Assembly (NCBI GenBank): GCA_963580285.1
Contig: OY757020.1
Span: 97,467,497-97,531,496, forward strand
Reading direction: 5' to 3'
DNA length: 64,000 bases
DNA from: Lucinisca nassula
Taxonomy: Eukaryota; Mollusca; Bivalvia; Lucinida; Lucinidae
Below the pieces are notes generated by a model. The model ran no database searches. It saw nothing but the letters and a program-made list of their open reading frames with translations, and was not told the DNA's origin. Both the position numbers and the translations under genes were made by a program. Positions 22,937 to 35,590 of the stretch are shown here, piece after piece. Each line of letters opens with the position of its first letter. Positions within the stretch are counted from its first letter, which is position 1.

Positions 22937-25865
22937 ACAAGAGGGCCATGATGGTCCTGGATCGCTCACTTGACCAGTAGAGTAATAAGTGGGCCCCGGG
23001 GAGGGCCATTATTGACCCCAGGGCTATAATGTACATAATATTGAAGGAGGTCTAAAAAGGTGAAGCTTCATACCAAATATCAACAAAGGCTATAATTTGA
23101 ACAACCTTGGCAGAGGTCCACTAGATGGAGCTACACACCAAATATCAAAAACCTCGGCCTTGCGGTTTCAGAGAAGAAGATATTTTTAAAGATATTCCCT
23201 ACATAAGCCTATGTAAAACCAAATGGCCCCAGATGGGGCATTTTTGGCCTCAGGGCTATAATTTAAACAATCTTGATAGAGGTCCACTAGATGAAGCTTC
23301 ACACCAAATATCAAAGACCTGGGCCTTGCTGTTTCAGAGAAGAAGATTTTCAAAGATTATCTCTATATAAGTCTATGTAAAACCAAAGGGCCCCGGGACG
23401 GGGGAATGTGTGGCCCGGGGGCTATAATGTGAACAATCTTGGAAGAGCTCCACTAGATGAAGCTCCATACCAAATATCAAAGACATTGGCCTTGCATTTT
23501 CGGAGAAGATTTTTAAAGATTTCCCTATAAAAGTCTATGTAAAACCAAAGGATCTCGGGGCAGGGGGATTTTTGGCCCCAGGGCTATAATTTGAACAATC
23601 TTGATAGAGGTCTAGTAGATGAAATTTCACACCAAATATCAAAGACCTAGGCCTTGTGGTTTCACAGAAGAAGATTTTTAAAGATTTTCCCTATAATATA
23701 TATAAGTCTATGTAAAACCAAAGGGCCCCAAGAAGGGGGCATTTTTGGTCCCAGGGCTATAATTTGAACAATCTTGCTAGGGGTCCACTAGATGAAGCTA
23801 CATACCAAATATCAAAGACCTGGGCCTTGCGGTTTCAGGGAAGAAGATTTTTAAAGATTTTCCCTATATCAGCCAATTTAAAATCAAAGGGCCCGGGAGC
23901 GGGGGCATTTTTGGCCCCAGGGCTATAATTTGAACAATCTTGGTAGCGGTCCACTAGATGAAGCTACATACTAAATATCAAAGACCTGGGCCTTGCGGTT
24001 TCAGAGAAGATTTTTTAAAGATTTTCGCTATATAAGCCCATGTAACATCAAAGGGCCCCGGGGCGGGGGCATTTTTGGCCCGAGCACTATAATTTGAACA
24101 ACTTGGTAGCGGTCCACTAGATGAAGCTTCATACCAAATAGCAAAGACCTAGGCCTTGCGGTTTCAGCGAAGAAGAGTTTTAAAGATTTTCCCTATATAA
24201 GCCCATGTAAAACCAAAGGGCCCCGGGGCGGGACCATTTTTGGCTAAATATCAAAGACCTGGGCCTTGCAGTTTCAGAGAAGAAGATTTTTAAAGATTTT
24301 CCCTATATAAGCCCATGTTAAACCAAAGGGCCCCGGGGCGGGGCCATTTTTGGACCCAGCACTAAAATTTGAACAATCTTTTTAGGGGTCCACTAGATGA
24401 AGCTTCATACCAAATATCAAAGACCTAGGCCTTGCGGTTTCAGAGAAGAAGGATTTCCCTATATAAGCCCATGTAAAACCAAAGGGCCCGTGGCGGGGGC
24501 ATTTTTGGCCCCAGCACTATATTTGAACAATCTTGGTGGGGGTCCACTAGATGAAGCTTCATACCAAATATCAAAGAACTGGGCCTTGTGGTTTCGGAGA
24601 AGAAGATTTTTAAAGATTTTCCCTATATAAGCCCATGTAAAATCAAAGGGCCCCGGAGCGAAGGCGTTTTTGGCCCCAGGGCTATAATTTGAACAATCTT
24701 GGTAGGGGTCCACTAGATGAAGCTACAGACCAAATATCAAAGACCTGGGCCTTGCGGTTTCAGAGAAGAAGATTTTTAAATATTTTCCATATATAAGCCC
24801 ATGTAAAATCAAAGGGCCCCGGGGCGGGGGCATTTTTTGGCCCGATCACTATAATTTGAACAATCTTGGTAGCGGTCCACTAGATGAAGCTTCATACCAA
24901 ATAGCAAAGACCTGGACCTTGCAGTTTCAGAGAAGAAGATTTTTAAAGATTTTCCCTATATAAGCCCATGAAAAAACCAAAGGGCCCCGGGGCGGGGGCA
25001 TTTTTAGCCCCAGCACTATAATTTGAACAATCCTTGTAGGGGTCCACTAGATGAAGCTTCATTTCAAATATCAAAGACCTGGGCCTTGCGGTTTCAGAGA
25101 AGAAGATTTTTAAAGATTTTCCCTGTATAAGCCCATGTAAAACCAAAGACCAGTGGCGGGGGCATTTTTGGCCCCAATATTATAATTTGAACAATCTTGG
25201 TAGGGGTTCACTAGATGAAGCTTCATACCAAATATCAAAGACCTAGGCCTTGCGGTTTCAGAGAAGAAGAGTTTTAAAGATTTTCCCTATATAAGCCCAT
25301 GTAAAACCAAAGGGCCCCGGGGCGGGGCCATTTTTGGCCCCAACACTATAATTTGTAGAATCTTGGTAGGGGTCCACTAGATGAAGCTACATACCAAATA
25401 TCGTAGACCTGAGCCTTGCGGTTGCAGAGAAGAAGATTTTTAAAGATTTTCCCTATATAAGCCCATGTAAAATCAAAGGGCCCCGGGGCGGGGGCATTTT
25501 TGGCCCCAGCACTATAATTCGAACAATTTTGGTAGGGGTCTACTAGATGAAGCTTCATACCAAATATCAAAGACCTGGGCCTTGTGGTTTCAGAGAAGAA
25601 GATTTTTTAAGTTTTCGGTGAAAAAAAAATCTATTTTTGGTTCCTGTGACCAAGATGTGCAACGGACCGGAACCATTTGAATAACTTTGAAAGGGAACCA
25701 CCTGGGGATCATTCCTGTGAAGTTTGGTCAAAATCTGATCAGTGGCTTAGGAGGAGATGTCGTTTGAAGAAATTGTTTATGCACACACGCACGCACGCAC
25801 ACACTGACGACGGACGAAAAGTGATCAAAAAAGCTCACCTTGTCACTACGTGACAGGTGAGCTAA
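22937..25865 (+). mobile_element. Helentron-like element H2 with about 15 tandem units
   Basis: Opens ACAAGAGGGCCATGATGGTC and GATCGCTCACTTG; closes GCTCACCTTGTCACTACG then TGACAGGTGAGCTAA, a strong hairpin. The core has about 15 units near 180 bp with CCACTAGATGAAGCTTCATA, TATCAAAGACCTGGGCCTTG, CCCTATATAAGCCCATGTAA and GGGCCCCGGGGCGGGGGC. The same core type fills H6. No coding sequence and no TSD. The unit count is by eye. Confidence 0.6.
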
Positions 25866-26028
25866 TAAGGGCCACGTACCAATTATATTTGTGATGTCAA
25901 CCAACAATGGCTCGGATAAGCATGTGCCTCCGATCAGAGTATTCGCTATCGGTATGAATCTTTGATGCACCACACAGAACCCGTATGCCAATGAAAAATC
26001 GTTTCTAGCCGTCTATATTATAATGTTA

Positions 26029-26158
26029 TTAATCAAGTAATTTCGTATTGGCTCAGTTACAGGTCCGAGGTCTGCTGTATTGGCACGAGGACGAAGGCCG
26101 AGGCCAATACAGCTGACCGTGGACCTGTAACTGGGCCAATACGAAATTACTTGATTAA
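26029..26158. repeat. Fold-back repeat W
   Basis: TTAATCAAGTAATTTCGTAT...GGCTCAGTTACAGGTCC on the left faces GGACCTGTAACTGGGCC...ATACGAAATTACTTGATTAA on the right, with GCTGTATTGGC/GCCAATACAGC nearer the loop. One of the most perfect hairpins in the window. Confidence 0.8.
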
Positions 26159-26327
26159 TGACAATTTTATTAATTGACGCAATAAAAAAAAACATGATTT
26201 ATGATTTTTGACCTTGGTTTATATTGATTGACCTTGTGTAATACAGGATAGTCAATTAATAAACTTGCAGGCAGACATTGGGCATTACTCATTACGAAAA
26301 TACACCTATACTAATATATTATAAAAA

Positions 26328-26549
26328 CCGGGCCTCCGTGGCCTAGTGGATAAGAGCGCTGACTCTTAAACATTAGGTCTCTCACCGCTGTTGGTTCGAG
26401 CCTCGCTCGGGTCATATGTGAGACGCCAAGTTCTGCAACGGATGGTCAGGTGGTTTTTCTCAGGGTACTCCGGTTTTCGCCCACCTCTGATTAACGATCG
26501 ATTCGATATGAGTGAAATAATTTTGAAAGGGCCGTAAAACTAAAATGAA
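26328..26549 (+). repeat. tRNA-headed SINE D
   Basis: GTGGCCTAGTGGATAAGAGC (box A) and GTTGGTTCGAGCCTCGC (box B) head a 222-bp element whose 3' end TTTTGAAAGGGCCGTAAAAC belongs to the motif group shared by the LINE and SINEs A-C. A related head lies at 57095-57172 on the minus strand. Confidence 0.75.
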
Positions 26550-27793
26550 AAACAAGAGGGTCATGATGGCCCTGGATCGCTCACCTGATCCATATTGTAC
26601 AAACGGTATATATGGTGGAGTGGAGGGTTTGAGCAATTTTAGTTGGACCCAAATACCATTTCTGTGAAATCAATTCAAGATCAGTCTGCCTCTTTAGAAG
26701 TAGAAGTCATTTTTGATGAAACGACATCTCAAGCCCTGCCGCCCAATGAAACCAATGCGTTTAAATGCATAGATGGTTCCACTAGCACCACTTTGCCTGG
26801 ACAGGCTAAGACGTTCAAAGTGGTTTACCAAACACCTGTAGAGGCACCTTGAAGCCAAGGTGGGTGGGGGCCAAAACTTTCAAAAGACATCTGTCTCTAA
26901 AAGGAAGCAATTTTATAGGAATGTTCCGTGAGTGACCCTCTAACAAAACTGGTCAAAATATTTTGCTTAACTGAGCATGATGGCCACCAGAGCTAAAAAC
27001 CTCAAACCTCATTCCTGTCAAATATTTTCATAATCCATCCACTGGTTAAGGGGATAAGAGGTTTTTCTATTTTTAGCTCTGTCAGCCACCTTGTTCACCA
27101 GAGCGGAAGGGTTTGAGCAATTATGGTAGAGGGTCACCCAAGGAACATTCCTGTGAAGTAATTTCAAAATCCAAACACTGGTTTAGGAGACGAAGTCGTT
27201 TAAAGGTTTTTCCATTTTTAACTTTGGCAGCCATCTTCTTCACCAGAGCGGAACGGTTTAAGCAATTTTGGTAGAGGGTCACCCAAGGAACATTCCTGTC
27301 AAGTAATTTCAAAATCCATTCACTGGTTAAGGAGAAAAAGTCGTTTAAAGGTTTTTTTTTCTATTTTTAACTCTGGTGGCCATTTTGTTCAGACGAGCAG
27401 AACGGTTTGGGCAATTTTGGTAGAGGGTCGCCCAAGAAACGTTCCTGTGAAATAATTTCAAAATCCATCCACTGGTTAAGGAGAAGTCGTTAAAAGGTTT
27501 TCTTTTTTAGCTCTGGCGGCCATTTTGTTCACCCGAGCGGAACGGTTTTTGCAAAGGGTCACCCAAGGAACATTCCTGTGAAATAATTTCAAACACCATC
27601 CACTGGTTAAGGAGAAAAAATCGTTTGAAGTTTTTATATTTTTAGCTCCCGTGGCCATTTTGTTGACTGAGCGGAACGGTTTGAGCAATGTTGGTAGAGG
27701 GTCACCAAAGGAACATTCTGGTGAAATAATTTCAAAATCTAACCACTGGTTAAGGAGAAAAAGTCGTTTAAAGGTTTTTCTATTTTTAGATCT

Positions 27794-28119
27794 TGTTTGT
27801 TTGATTTGAGGTTTAACGTCCCCGTCAACACTGTAAAGGTCTTTTTGGAGACGTTGCTCCCAATTTTGTGGGACTGTTACCCGACATTAAGATGTGGGAC
27901 TGTTACCCGACATTAAGATGAAATGACATCTCAAGCCCTGTCGCCCAATGAAACCAATAGGGTTTATTAGCATGGACGGTCCGCCTCGCACCGCGGTTCC
28001 TGGACAGGCTTAGATCCTGTAAGCGGTTTACCCGTACTAGTGTGCGGGCCGGATTCTGCTCTGCGTGGAAGCATCATGCAGCCCATATATTTCTTCAAGC
28101 CCCTATGGGCGGGGGACGA
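27794..28119 (-). repeat. SINE A inside H3, with target duplication
   Basis: TTTTTAGATCT at 27783-27793 and 28120-28130 flanks a full-length copy. An internal block, TGTGGGACTGTTACCCGACA plus a few bases, is present twice in tandem near 27869-27925, an event private to this copy. Confidence 0.88.
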
Positions 28120-29314
28120 TTTTTAGATCTGGAAGCCATTTTTAGATCTGGAACTGAACGGTTTGAGCAATTTTGGTAGAGGGCCATCCAAGAAACATTC
28201 CTTTGAAATAATTTCAAAATCCATCCACTGGTTAAGGAGTAGAGGTCGTTAAAAGTTCTTTTTTCTATTTTTAGCTCTGGTGGCCATTTTGTTCACACGG
28301 GCGGAATGGTATGAGCAATTTTGGTAGAGGGTCATCAAAGAAACATTCCTGTGAAATAATTTCAAAATCCATCCACTGGTAAAGGAGAAGAAGTCGTTTA
28401 AAGTTTTTTCTATTTTTAGCTCTGGCGGCCATTTTGTTCACCCGAGCGGAACGGTATGAGTAATTTTGGTAAAGGGTTTCCAAAGAAACATACTTGTGAA
28501 ATAATTTCAAAATCTATCCACTGAGTAAGGAGAAAAGTCGTTTAAAGGTTTTTCTATTTTTAGCTCTGGCGGCCATTTTATTCACCCGAGCGGAACAGTA
28601 TGAGCAATTTTGGTAGAGGGCCACTCATGAAACATTCTTGTGCAATAATTTCAAAATCCATCCACTGTTTAAGGAGAAGTCGTTTAAAGGTTTTTCTATT
28701 TTTAGCTCTGGCGGCCATTTTGTTCACTCGAGCGGAACGATTTGAGCAATTTTGGCAGAGAGTCACCAAAGGAACACTCCAGTGAAATAATTTCAAAATC
28801 CACCCACTGGTTGCGGAGAAAAAGTCATTTAAAGACACATTCTTTCCTTATATAAAAGGGGTGGCCTGTCTAATGATCTCCAATAAACATTTCCTTCGGA
28901 CCATAGTGCACATCAAAGGCTTATCTTATCTAAGTGATTATGAGGTGATTATGAGCAGACTGATATGTTTAATAGGGGGCTCAATAAGGGTACTTGAATG
29001 ATAGTATAATTTACTGAGATTGTTTCAAACAAACTATTGTTTTAAATTACTTCTTTCTTATTTTTAATTAAAGAAAAGAAAAACACTGATATCCATTGTT
29101 TACTCAAAAGTGCAAAGAAGTAAACAAACACGGTAAATGAATTGATTAACCTCCAAATTTAATCAATCAATTTACCTTTATTTTTTATTTATTTATTTTG
29201 GTTGAAAGTATGTGACACACAAATCATATAATGTCTAAAACATTAGCATTTTATAGTTTCAGTCAAGATGGAACTATAAAATATTCCCTTTGTTAGACGC
29301 AATCATATCTGAAA

Positions 29315-29315
<1 letters not shown>

Positions 29316-29342
<27 letters not shown>
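29316..29342 (+). repeat. (GA)n microsatellite
   Basis: About 13 uninterrupted GA dinucleotides followed by an A-rich run. Confidence 0.95.
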
Positions 29343-29345
<3 letters not shown>

Positions 29346-29396
29346 AAGAAATATTTTAAAATTTTATTTTTTCACCTTTTCAATTTTAAAACTAAA

Positions 29397-32300
29397 ACAA
29401 GAGGGCCCAATGGCCCTATATCGCTCACCTGTGTACCAGAAAATCATAAGTGTAGGAGACCACTTGACATTGCTACATACAAAATATCTGAGCTCTGGGC
29501 CTTATGGCTTTGGAGAAGATTTTTGATTTTTTTTTCCAGTATAAGTCCATAGGTCAATTTTGACCCAAAGGCCATGGTTGGCAGGATTTATGTAGGCAAC
29601 CATTTTATGTTGCTATATACTAAATATCTTAGGTCCGTACTTCATGGTTTCAGAGAAGAAGATTTTAATAGTTTTTTTTTTCATTATAAGTTTATTGGAG
29701 TTAAGAAGCCTCAGGATTTGGCCAATTTGAACCCCAGGGGCAAGACTCAGGCAGGATTCATGTGGGCAACAACTCCATGTTGCTACATGCTAAATACCTA
29801 AGCTCTGGGCCTTATGGTTTCACAGAAGAATATTTTTCAAGTTTCTTTTTTTCCATTTTAAGTTTTTTTTTTCATTTTAAGTCCATCCATGGTAGCTAAT
29901 GGGCCATGGGTGTGGCCAATTCTGGCCTTAGGGGCATGATTGGCAGGATTTATGTAGGTGACCTGGGCCCTGTGGTTTCAGAGAAGATTTTTGAAGCTTT
30001 TTTTCCATTAGGAGTCCATGGGAGCTAAGGGGCGTGGCCCATTTGGACACCAGGGGCATGATTGGCAGGATTAATGTAGGTGACCACTTACCGTTACTAC
30101 ATGCTAAATATCTAAGTGCTGGGCCCTGTGTTTTCAGAGAAGAAGATTTTTGAAGCCTTTTTTCCATAAGAATTGTCTATGGGAGCTAAGAGTCCCCAGG
30201 GCGTGATTGATGTAGGTGACCTCTTGCCGTTGCTACCTGCTAAATATCTAAGCTCTGGGCCCTGTGGTTTCAGAGGAGAAGATTTTTGAAGCTTTTTTCC
30301 ATCTGAAGTCTATGGGAGCTAAGGGGCCCCGGGAGTGGCCCATTTGGACTCCATGGGCATGATTGGCAGGATTTATGTAGATGACCACTTGCCGTTGCTG
30401 CATGCTAAATTTCTAAGCTCTGGGCCCTGTGGTTTCAGAGAAGAAGATTTTGAAGCTTTTTTTCCTTTATGAGTCTATAGGAGCTAAGGGGCCCTGGGGC
30501 GTGGCCCGTTTGGACCCCGGGGGCATGATTGGCAGAAATTATGTAGGTGACCACTTGCCCTTGCTACATGCTAAATATCTAAGCTCTGGGCCCTGTGGTT
30601 TCAGAGAAGAAGATTTTTGAAGCTTTCACCCATTATGAGTCTATGGGAGTGAAGGGGCGCCGGGGCATTGCCCATTTGGAACCCAGGGCCATGATTGGCA
30701 GGAATTATGTAGGTGACTACTTGCCCTTGCTACATGCTAAATATAGAAGCCTCCGTGGTGCAGTGGTTACGCTACTTGCCTTGTAAACCAGGGATCGCAG
30801 GATCGATCCCGGGCTTCTCCAGACTTTCGGATGAGTCTTTAAATCGAGGTCCCGTCTCCGTATGACCTTAGCTGTTGGTGGGACGTAAAACTAAAACTCA
30901 CTCACTCACTCATATGCTAAATATCTAAGCTCTGGGTCCTGTGGTTTCAGAGAAGATTTTTGAAGCATTTTTTCCATTATGAGTCTATTGGAGTGAAGGG
31001 GCCCCGGGGCATGGCCCATTTGTAACCCAGGGGCATGATTGGCAGGAATTATGTAGGTGACCACTTGCCCTTGCTACATGCTAAATATCCAAGCTCTGGG
31101 CCCTATGGTTTCAGAGAAGAAGATTTTTGAAGCTTTTTTCCATTATGAGTCTATGGAAGCGAAGGGGTCCGTGGGCATGGCCAATTTGGAACCCAGGGGC
31201 ATGATTGGCAGGAATTATGTAAGTGACCACTTGCCCTTGCTACATGCTAAATATCTAAGCTCTGGGCCTTGTGGTTTCTGAAGAGAAGATTTTTGAAGCT
31301 TTTTTCCATTATGAGTGTATATGAGCTAAGGGGCCCCGGGGCGTGACCCGTTTGGACCCCGGGGGCATGATTGGCAGGAATTATGTAGGTGACCACTTGC
31401 CGTTGCTACATGCTAAATATCTAAGCTCTGGGCCCTGTGGTTTCAGAGAAGAAGATTTTTGAAGCTTTTACCCATTATGAGTCTATGGGAGCGAAGGGGC
31501 CCTGGGGCGGGGCCCATTTGGAACCCAGGGGCATGATTGGCAGGAATTATGTAGGTGACCACTTGCCGTTGCTACATGCTAAATATCTAAGCTCTGGGCC
31601 CTGTGGTTTCAGAGAAGAAGATTTTTGAAGCTTTTTTTCCAATATGAGTCTATGGGAGCGAAGGAGCCCCGGGGCGTGGCCCATTTGGAACCAAGGGGCA
31701 TGATTGGCAGGAATTATGTAGGTGACCACTTGCCGTTGCTACATGCTAAATATCTAAGCTCTGGGCCATGTGGTTTCAGAGAAGAAGATTTTTGAAGCTT
31801 TTTTCCATTATGAGTCTATTGGAGCTAAGGGGCCCCGGGGCGTGGTCAGTTTGGACCCCAGGGGCATGATTGGCAGGAATTATGTAGGTGACCACTTTTC
31901 CGTTACTACATGCTAAATATATAAGCTCTGGGCCCTAAGGTTTCAGAGAAGAAGATTTTGAAGGTTTTTTTTCCATTATGAGTCTATGGGAGCGAAGGAG
32001 CCCCGGGGCGTGACCCATTTGGAACCCAGGGGCATGATTGGCAGGAATTATGTAAGTGACCACTTGCCGTTACTACATGCTAAATATCTAAGCTCTGGGC
32101 CCTGTGGTTTCAGAGAAGAAGATTTTTGAAGCTGTTATCCATTATGAGTCTATGGGAGCGAAGGGGCCCCGGGGCGTGGCCCATTTGGACCCAAGGGGCA
32201 TGATTGGCAGGAATTATGTAGGTGACCACTTGCCGTTGCTACATGCTAAATGTCTAAGCTTTGAGCCCTGTGGTTTCAGAGTAGAAGATTTTTCAAGCTT

Positions 32301-32893
32301 TTTTCCATCATGAGTCTATAGGAGCTAAGGGGCCCAGGGGCGTGGCCCATTTGGACCCCAGGGGCATGATTGGCAGGAATTATGTAGGTGACCACTTGCC
32401 GTTGCTACATGCTAAATATCTAAGCTCTGGGCCCTGTGGTTTCAGAGAAGAAGATTTTTGAAGCTTTTTTTTCTATTATGAGTCTATGGGAGCGAAGGGG
32501 CCCTGGGGCCTGGTCCATTTGGAACCTAGGGGCATCATTGGCAGGAATTATATAGGTGACCAATTGCCCTTGCTACATGCTAAATATCTAAGCTCTGGGC
32601 CCTGTGGTTTCAGAGAAGAAGATTTTTAAAAATTTTCCCTTTATAAGTATATGGGAGCTATATGTTGCCATGGCAACCAGAATTCCAATCTGATCAGCCC
32701 AAAAACCCTATGCAGCCTTTCCCCCTACCTGATGATGCTTCACATGAAATTTGATCAAGATTGGCCATAGGGTATTAGAGATATACTTATTTGAAATTGT
32801 TTACGGACGCACGCACGGACAGACGCTCGCACGCACGACGGACAAAAAGTGATCCCAAAATCTCACCTTGTCACTACGTGACAGGTGAGCTAA
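29397..32893 (+). mobile_element. Helentron-like element H4 with about 18 tandem units
   Basis: Opens ACAAGAGGGCCCAATGGCCC and ATCGCTCACCTG; closes with the same CTTGTCACTACGTGACAGG hairpin and TGAGCTAA as H2. The core, about 180-bp units with ATGATTGGCAGGAATTATGT, GTGACCACTTGCCGTTGC and TGGTTTCAGAGAAGAAGAT, differs from the cores of H1-H3. Recurrent 60-75-codon frames are translations of the unit. A SINE B sits in one unit. Confidence 0.6.
30745..30913 (+). repeat. SINE B, complete, with target duplication
   Basis: ATGCTAAATAT at 30734-30744 and 30914-30924. Head CCGTGGTGCAGTGGTTACGC and GCAGGATCGATCCCGG (boxes A/B), body CTTCTCCAGACTTTCGGATG, 3' end TGTTGGTGGGACGTAAAACT plus an (ACTC)n tail. 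169 bp. It interrupts one H4 unit, which dates it after the H4 array formed. Confidence 0.9.
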
Positions 32894-32929
32894 TAACAAA
32901 CGCAATAACATTTATTTTTCTTATTTATA

Positions 32930-33420
32930 ATGCAAACATATGTTGTGGGTGATCGTTAGAACTGCCTCATTGAGGCGGTTCATACGATTACCCACAACCT
33001 ATAACTCAATGAGACGATTCTAACGAGCACCCCAACCTATGACTTGGAGTAGAAATACGGAAAATAATGTATACCCCACTTCAACCCCCATTTTCCCAAT
33101 AGAAATGGGATTTATGGGGATGTACATTTAACAGACTTGGTCACATGATGACTCAGATCCTCTCAGCAGTTTACCAGTACTCGTGTGAGAGTCGGTTTCA
33201 GCTCTGCGTGGAAGCATCATGCAGCCCATATTTTCCTTCAAGCCCCGATGGGCATTACTGGGGAAAAGATATGCATCACATTAACAGGCCTATAAAAGTT
33301 TGACCCCTTAAACCCCACATGCAGTCACACTGTAAAAACAAAGTGTGGTTACTCGTCAGAACCGCTTCGCCGAGGCGGTTCTAATGAGTACCCACAATAA
33401 ATGTTTAGAGCAGAAATAAT
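32930..33420. repeat. PAL palindromes and a SINE A fragment
   Basis: A PAL copy (32930-33135; CTCATTGAGGCGGTTCATAC), a SINE A fragment (33150-33255; CAGTTTACCAGTACTCGTGT to CTTCAAGCCCCGATGGGC) and a second PAL piece (33290-33420; CGTCAGAACCGCTTCGCCGA). All lie in the right arm of the 4.9-kb insertion. Confidence 0.65.
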
Positions 33421-34549
33421 AAAGTTATCAGGATTTTATCTGAAAAAAAAAATCCATTTTTTTGGCATTTTCTGTAATGGTTATAAATAATGGCTACTAA
33501 ATATGAAATCGGAAAAAAAGTGTTGTCGTTTCTTCCAAGCAAATCAAATTAAGGACTTAGGTGTAAATGAATAGATGTCATTTGTCAAAGTCATATCCCT
33601 AGGTAATTTATTACCCTTTCTTGGTCCCCTATCTGTATGACAGCCTGAATACTCCAAAAGTGTATTTTATCTCAATGCTGGATTATTTAATAAACGGTCA
33701 TTAGGGTGTTATGTAATCGAAAAATGTGTCTTTAAAGGTTATTCTATTTTTATCTCTGGCGGCAATCTTGTTCCCCTGAGCGGAACGGTTTGAGTAATTT
33801 TGGTAGAGGGTCACCCAAGGAACATTCCTGTGAAGTAATTTCAAAATCCATCCACTGGTTAAGGAGAAGAAGTCGTTTAAAGGTTTTTCTATTTTTAGCT
33901 CTGGTGGCCATTTTGTTCAACCGAGCGAAACGGTTTGAGCATTTTCGGTAGACGGTCATCCAAGGATCATTCCTGTGAAATATTTTCAATTTCAATTTTT
34001 AGCTCTGGCGCCCATCTTGTTCCCCTGAGCGGAACGGTTTGAGCAATTTTGGTAGATTTGTTTGTTTGTTTGATTTGAGGTTTAACGTCCCCGTCAACAC
34101 TGTAAAGGTCATTTTGGAGACGTTGCTTCCAATTTTGTGGGACTTTTACCCGACATTGAGATGAAGTGACATCTCAAGCCCTGTCGCCCAATGAAGTAAT
34201 TTCAAAATCCATCCACTGGTTAAACAGAAGAAGTCGTTTAAAGGTTTTTCTATTTTTAGCTCTGGCGGCCATCTTGTTCCCCCGAGCGCAACAGTTTGAG
34301 TAATTTTGGTTGAGGATCACACAAGGAGCATTCCTGTGAAATTAGATCAAAATATGTCCAGCAGTGTAAGAGAAGAAGTTGTTTAAAGCAAAAGTTGACG
34401 ACGGACGCACGGACAACGGACAAAGACCGACCCCAAAAGCTCATCTTGAGCACACCATGCTCAGGTGAGCTACAAATATAAATAAATAAAAAAATAAAAA
34501 TACATTGTAAATGTTACCGCATAAAATTTTAAGATGAAAAATTGTAATA

Positions 34550-35590
34550 ATTTTCTTATTTCTGCTCAAAATATAGATTGTGGGTACTCGTTAGAACCGC
34601 CTCTGCTCAAAATATAGATTGTGAGTACTCGTTAGAACCGCCTCTGCTCAAAATATAGATTGTGGGTACTCGTTAGGACCGCCTCATCGAGTCGGTTCTA
34701 ACGAGTACCCACAATCTATATTTTAGAGCAGAAATAAGAATGAGGCGGTTCTAACGAGTCCCACAATCTATATTTTAGAGCAGAAATATAATATTTTTCT
34801 TATTTCTGCCCAAAATATAGATTGTGGGTACTCGTTAGAACCGCCTCGATGAGGCGGTTCAAACGATCACTTACAATCTATATTTTAGAGCAGAAATAAG
34901 AATGAGGCGGTTCTTACGAGTACCAACAATCTATATTTTAGAGCAGAAATACGAAAATTAGAGTTTAAACCTGTTAACCCCAGTTTTACTATATGAAAGT
35001 GGGGTTCAAAGTTATACAAGTGTCATCTCGCCTATATAATTTTGAACCCTTCAAACCCCACGTTTATAGAGTAAAACAGGGGTTTACACGGGTATACATT
35101 ATTTTTCTTATTTCTGCTCAAAACATAGATTGTTTGTACTCGTTTGAATCGCCTCGTCGAGGCGGTTCTAACGAGTACCCAAAATTTTTGTTTTAAGCAA
35201 AAATAAGAATGAGGCGGTTCTAACGAGTCCCACAATCTATATTTTAGAGCAGAAATATATTTTTCTTATTTCCGCCCAAAATATAGATCGTCGGAACTCG
35301 TCAGAACCGCCTCGATGAGGCGGTTCTAACGAGTACCCACAATCTATATTTCAGAGCAGAAATAAGAATGAGGCGGTTCTAACGAGTACCCATAATATAT
35401 ATTTTAAAGCAGAAATAAGAAAATTAGAGTTTACCCATGTTAACCAGAGTTTTACTATATGAAAGTGGGGTTCAAAGTTATATAGGCGTGTTTTCCTGAT
35501 GTCATCATGAAAACACGCCTATATAATTTTAAACCCTTCAAACCCCACGTTTATAGAGTAAAACAGGGGTTTACACTGGAATACATTATT
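34550..35590. repeat. PAL palindrome cluster
   Basis: Multiple partial copies are strung together: GATTGTGGGTACTCGTTAGA occurs three times in direct order at 34570-34690, then mirrored arms alternate up to 35590. Two full arm junctions (near 35025 and 35510) join the outer tips tail to tail (TATAGGCGTGTTTTC...GAAAACACGCCTATATA). Looks like repeated insertion or template switching within hairpins. Confidence 0.7.

Larger units (their letters stand above)
28834..33730. mobile_element. Insertion with short TIR-like ends in TTTAAA target
   Basis: Starts GACACATTCTTT and ends AAAAATGTGTC, giving an 8-bp perfect inverted end that continues imperfectly. TTTAAA flanks both sides (28828-28833 and 33731-33736), compatible with a TTAA or 6-bp duplication. 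Removing it restores one H3 unit. Inside lie unassigned arms, H4, PAL copies and a SINE A fragment. No transposase was seen, so the class is open. Confidence 0.55.
26552..34472 (+). mobile_element. Helentron-like element H3, split by a 4.9-kb insertion
   Basis: Opens ACAAGAGGGTCATGATGGCC and GATCGCTCACCTG; closes CTTGAGCACACCATGCTCAGG then TGAGCTA (split for length). The core units, about 148 bp, carry GAGCGGAACGGTTTGAGCAA, TTTTGGTAGAGGGTCACC and AAGTCGTTTAAAGGTTTTTC. The array stops at 28833 and resumes at 33731 in the same unit phase. It also carries SINE A copies at 26717-26835 (fragment), 27794-28119 and 34057-34193 (fragment). Confidence 0.6.

Noticed and set aside
23100..25600. CRISPR-like array
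   Set aside because: Units of about 180 bp diverge along their whole length, with no constant repeat and unique spacer pattern; the context is eukaryotic transposons.
26330..26405. tRNA gene
   Set aside because: Head of SINE D; the anticodon region is too long and the 3' end continues into a retroposon body.
29400..32640. Series of 60-75-codon genes with similar proteins
   Set aside because: They are translations of one tandem unit of H4; phase and stops follow the repeat, and both strands give frames.
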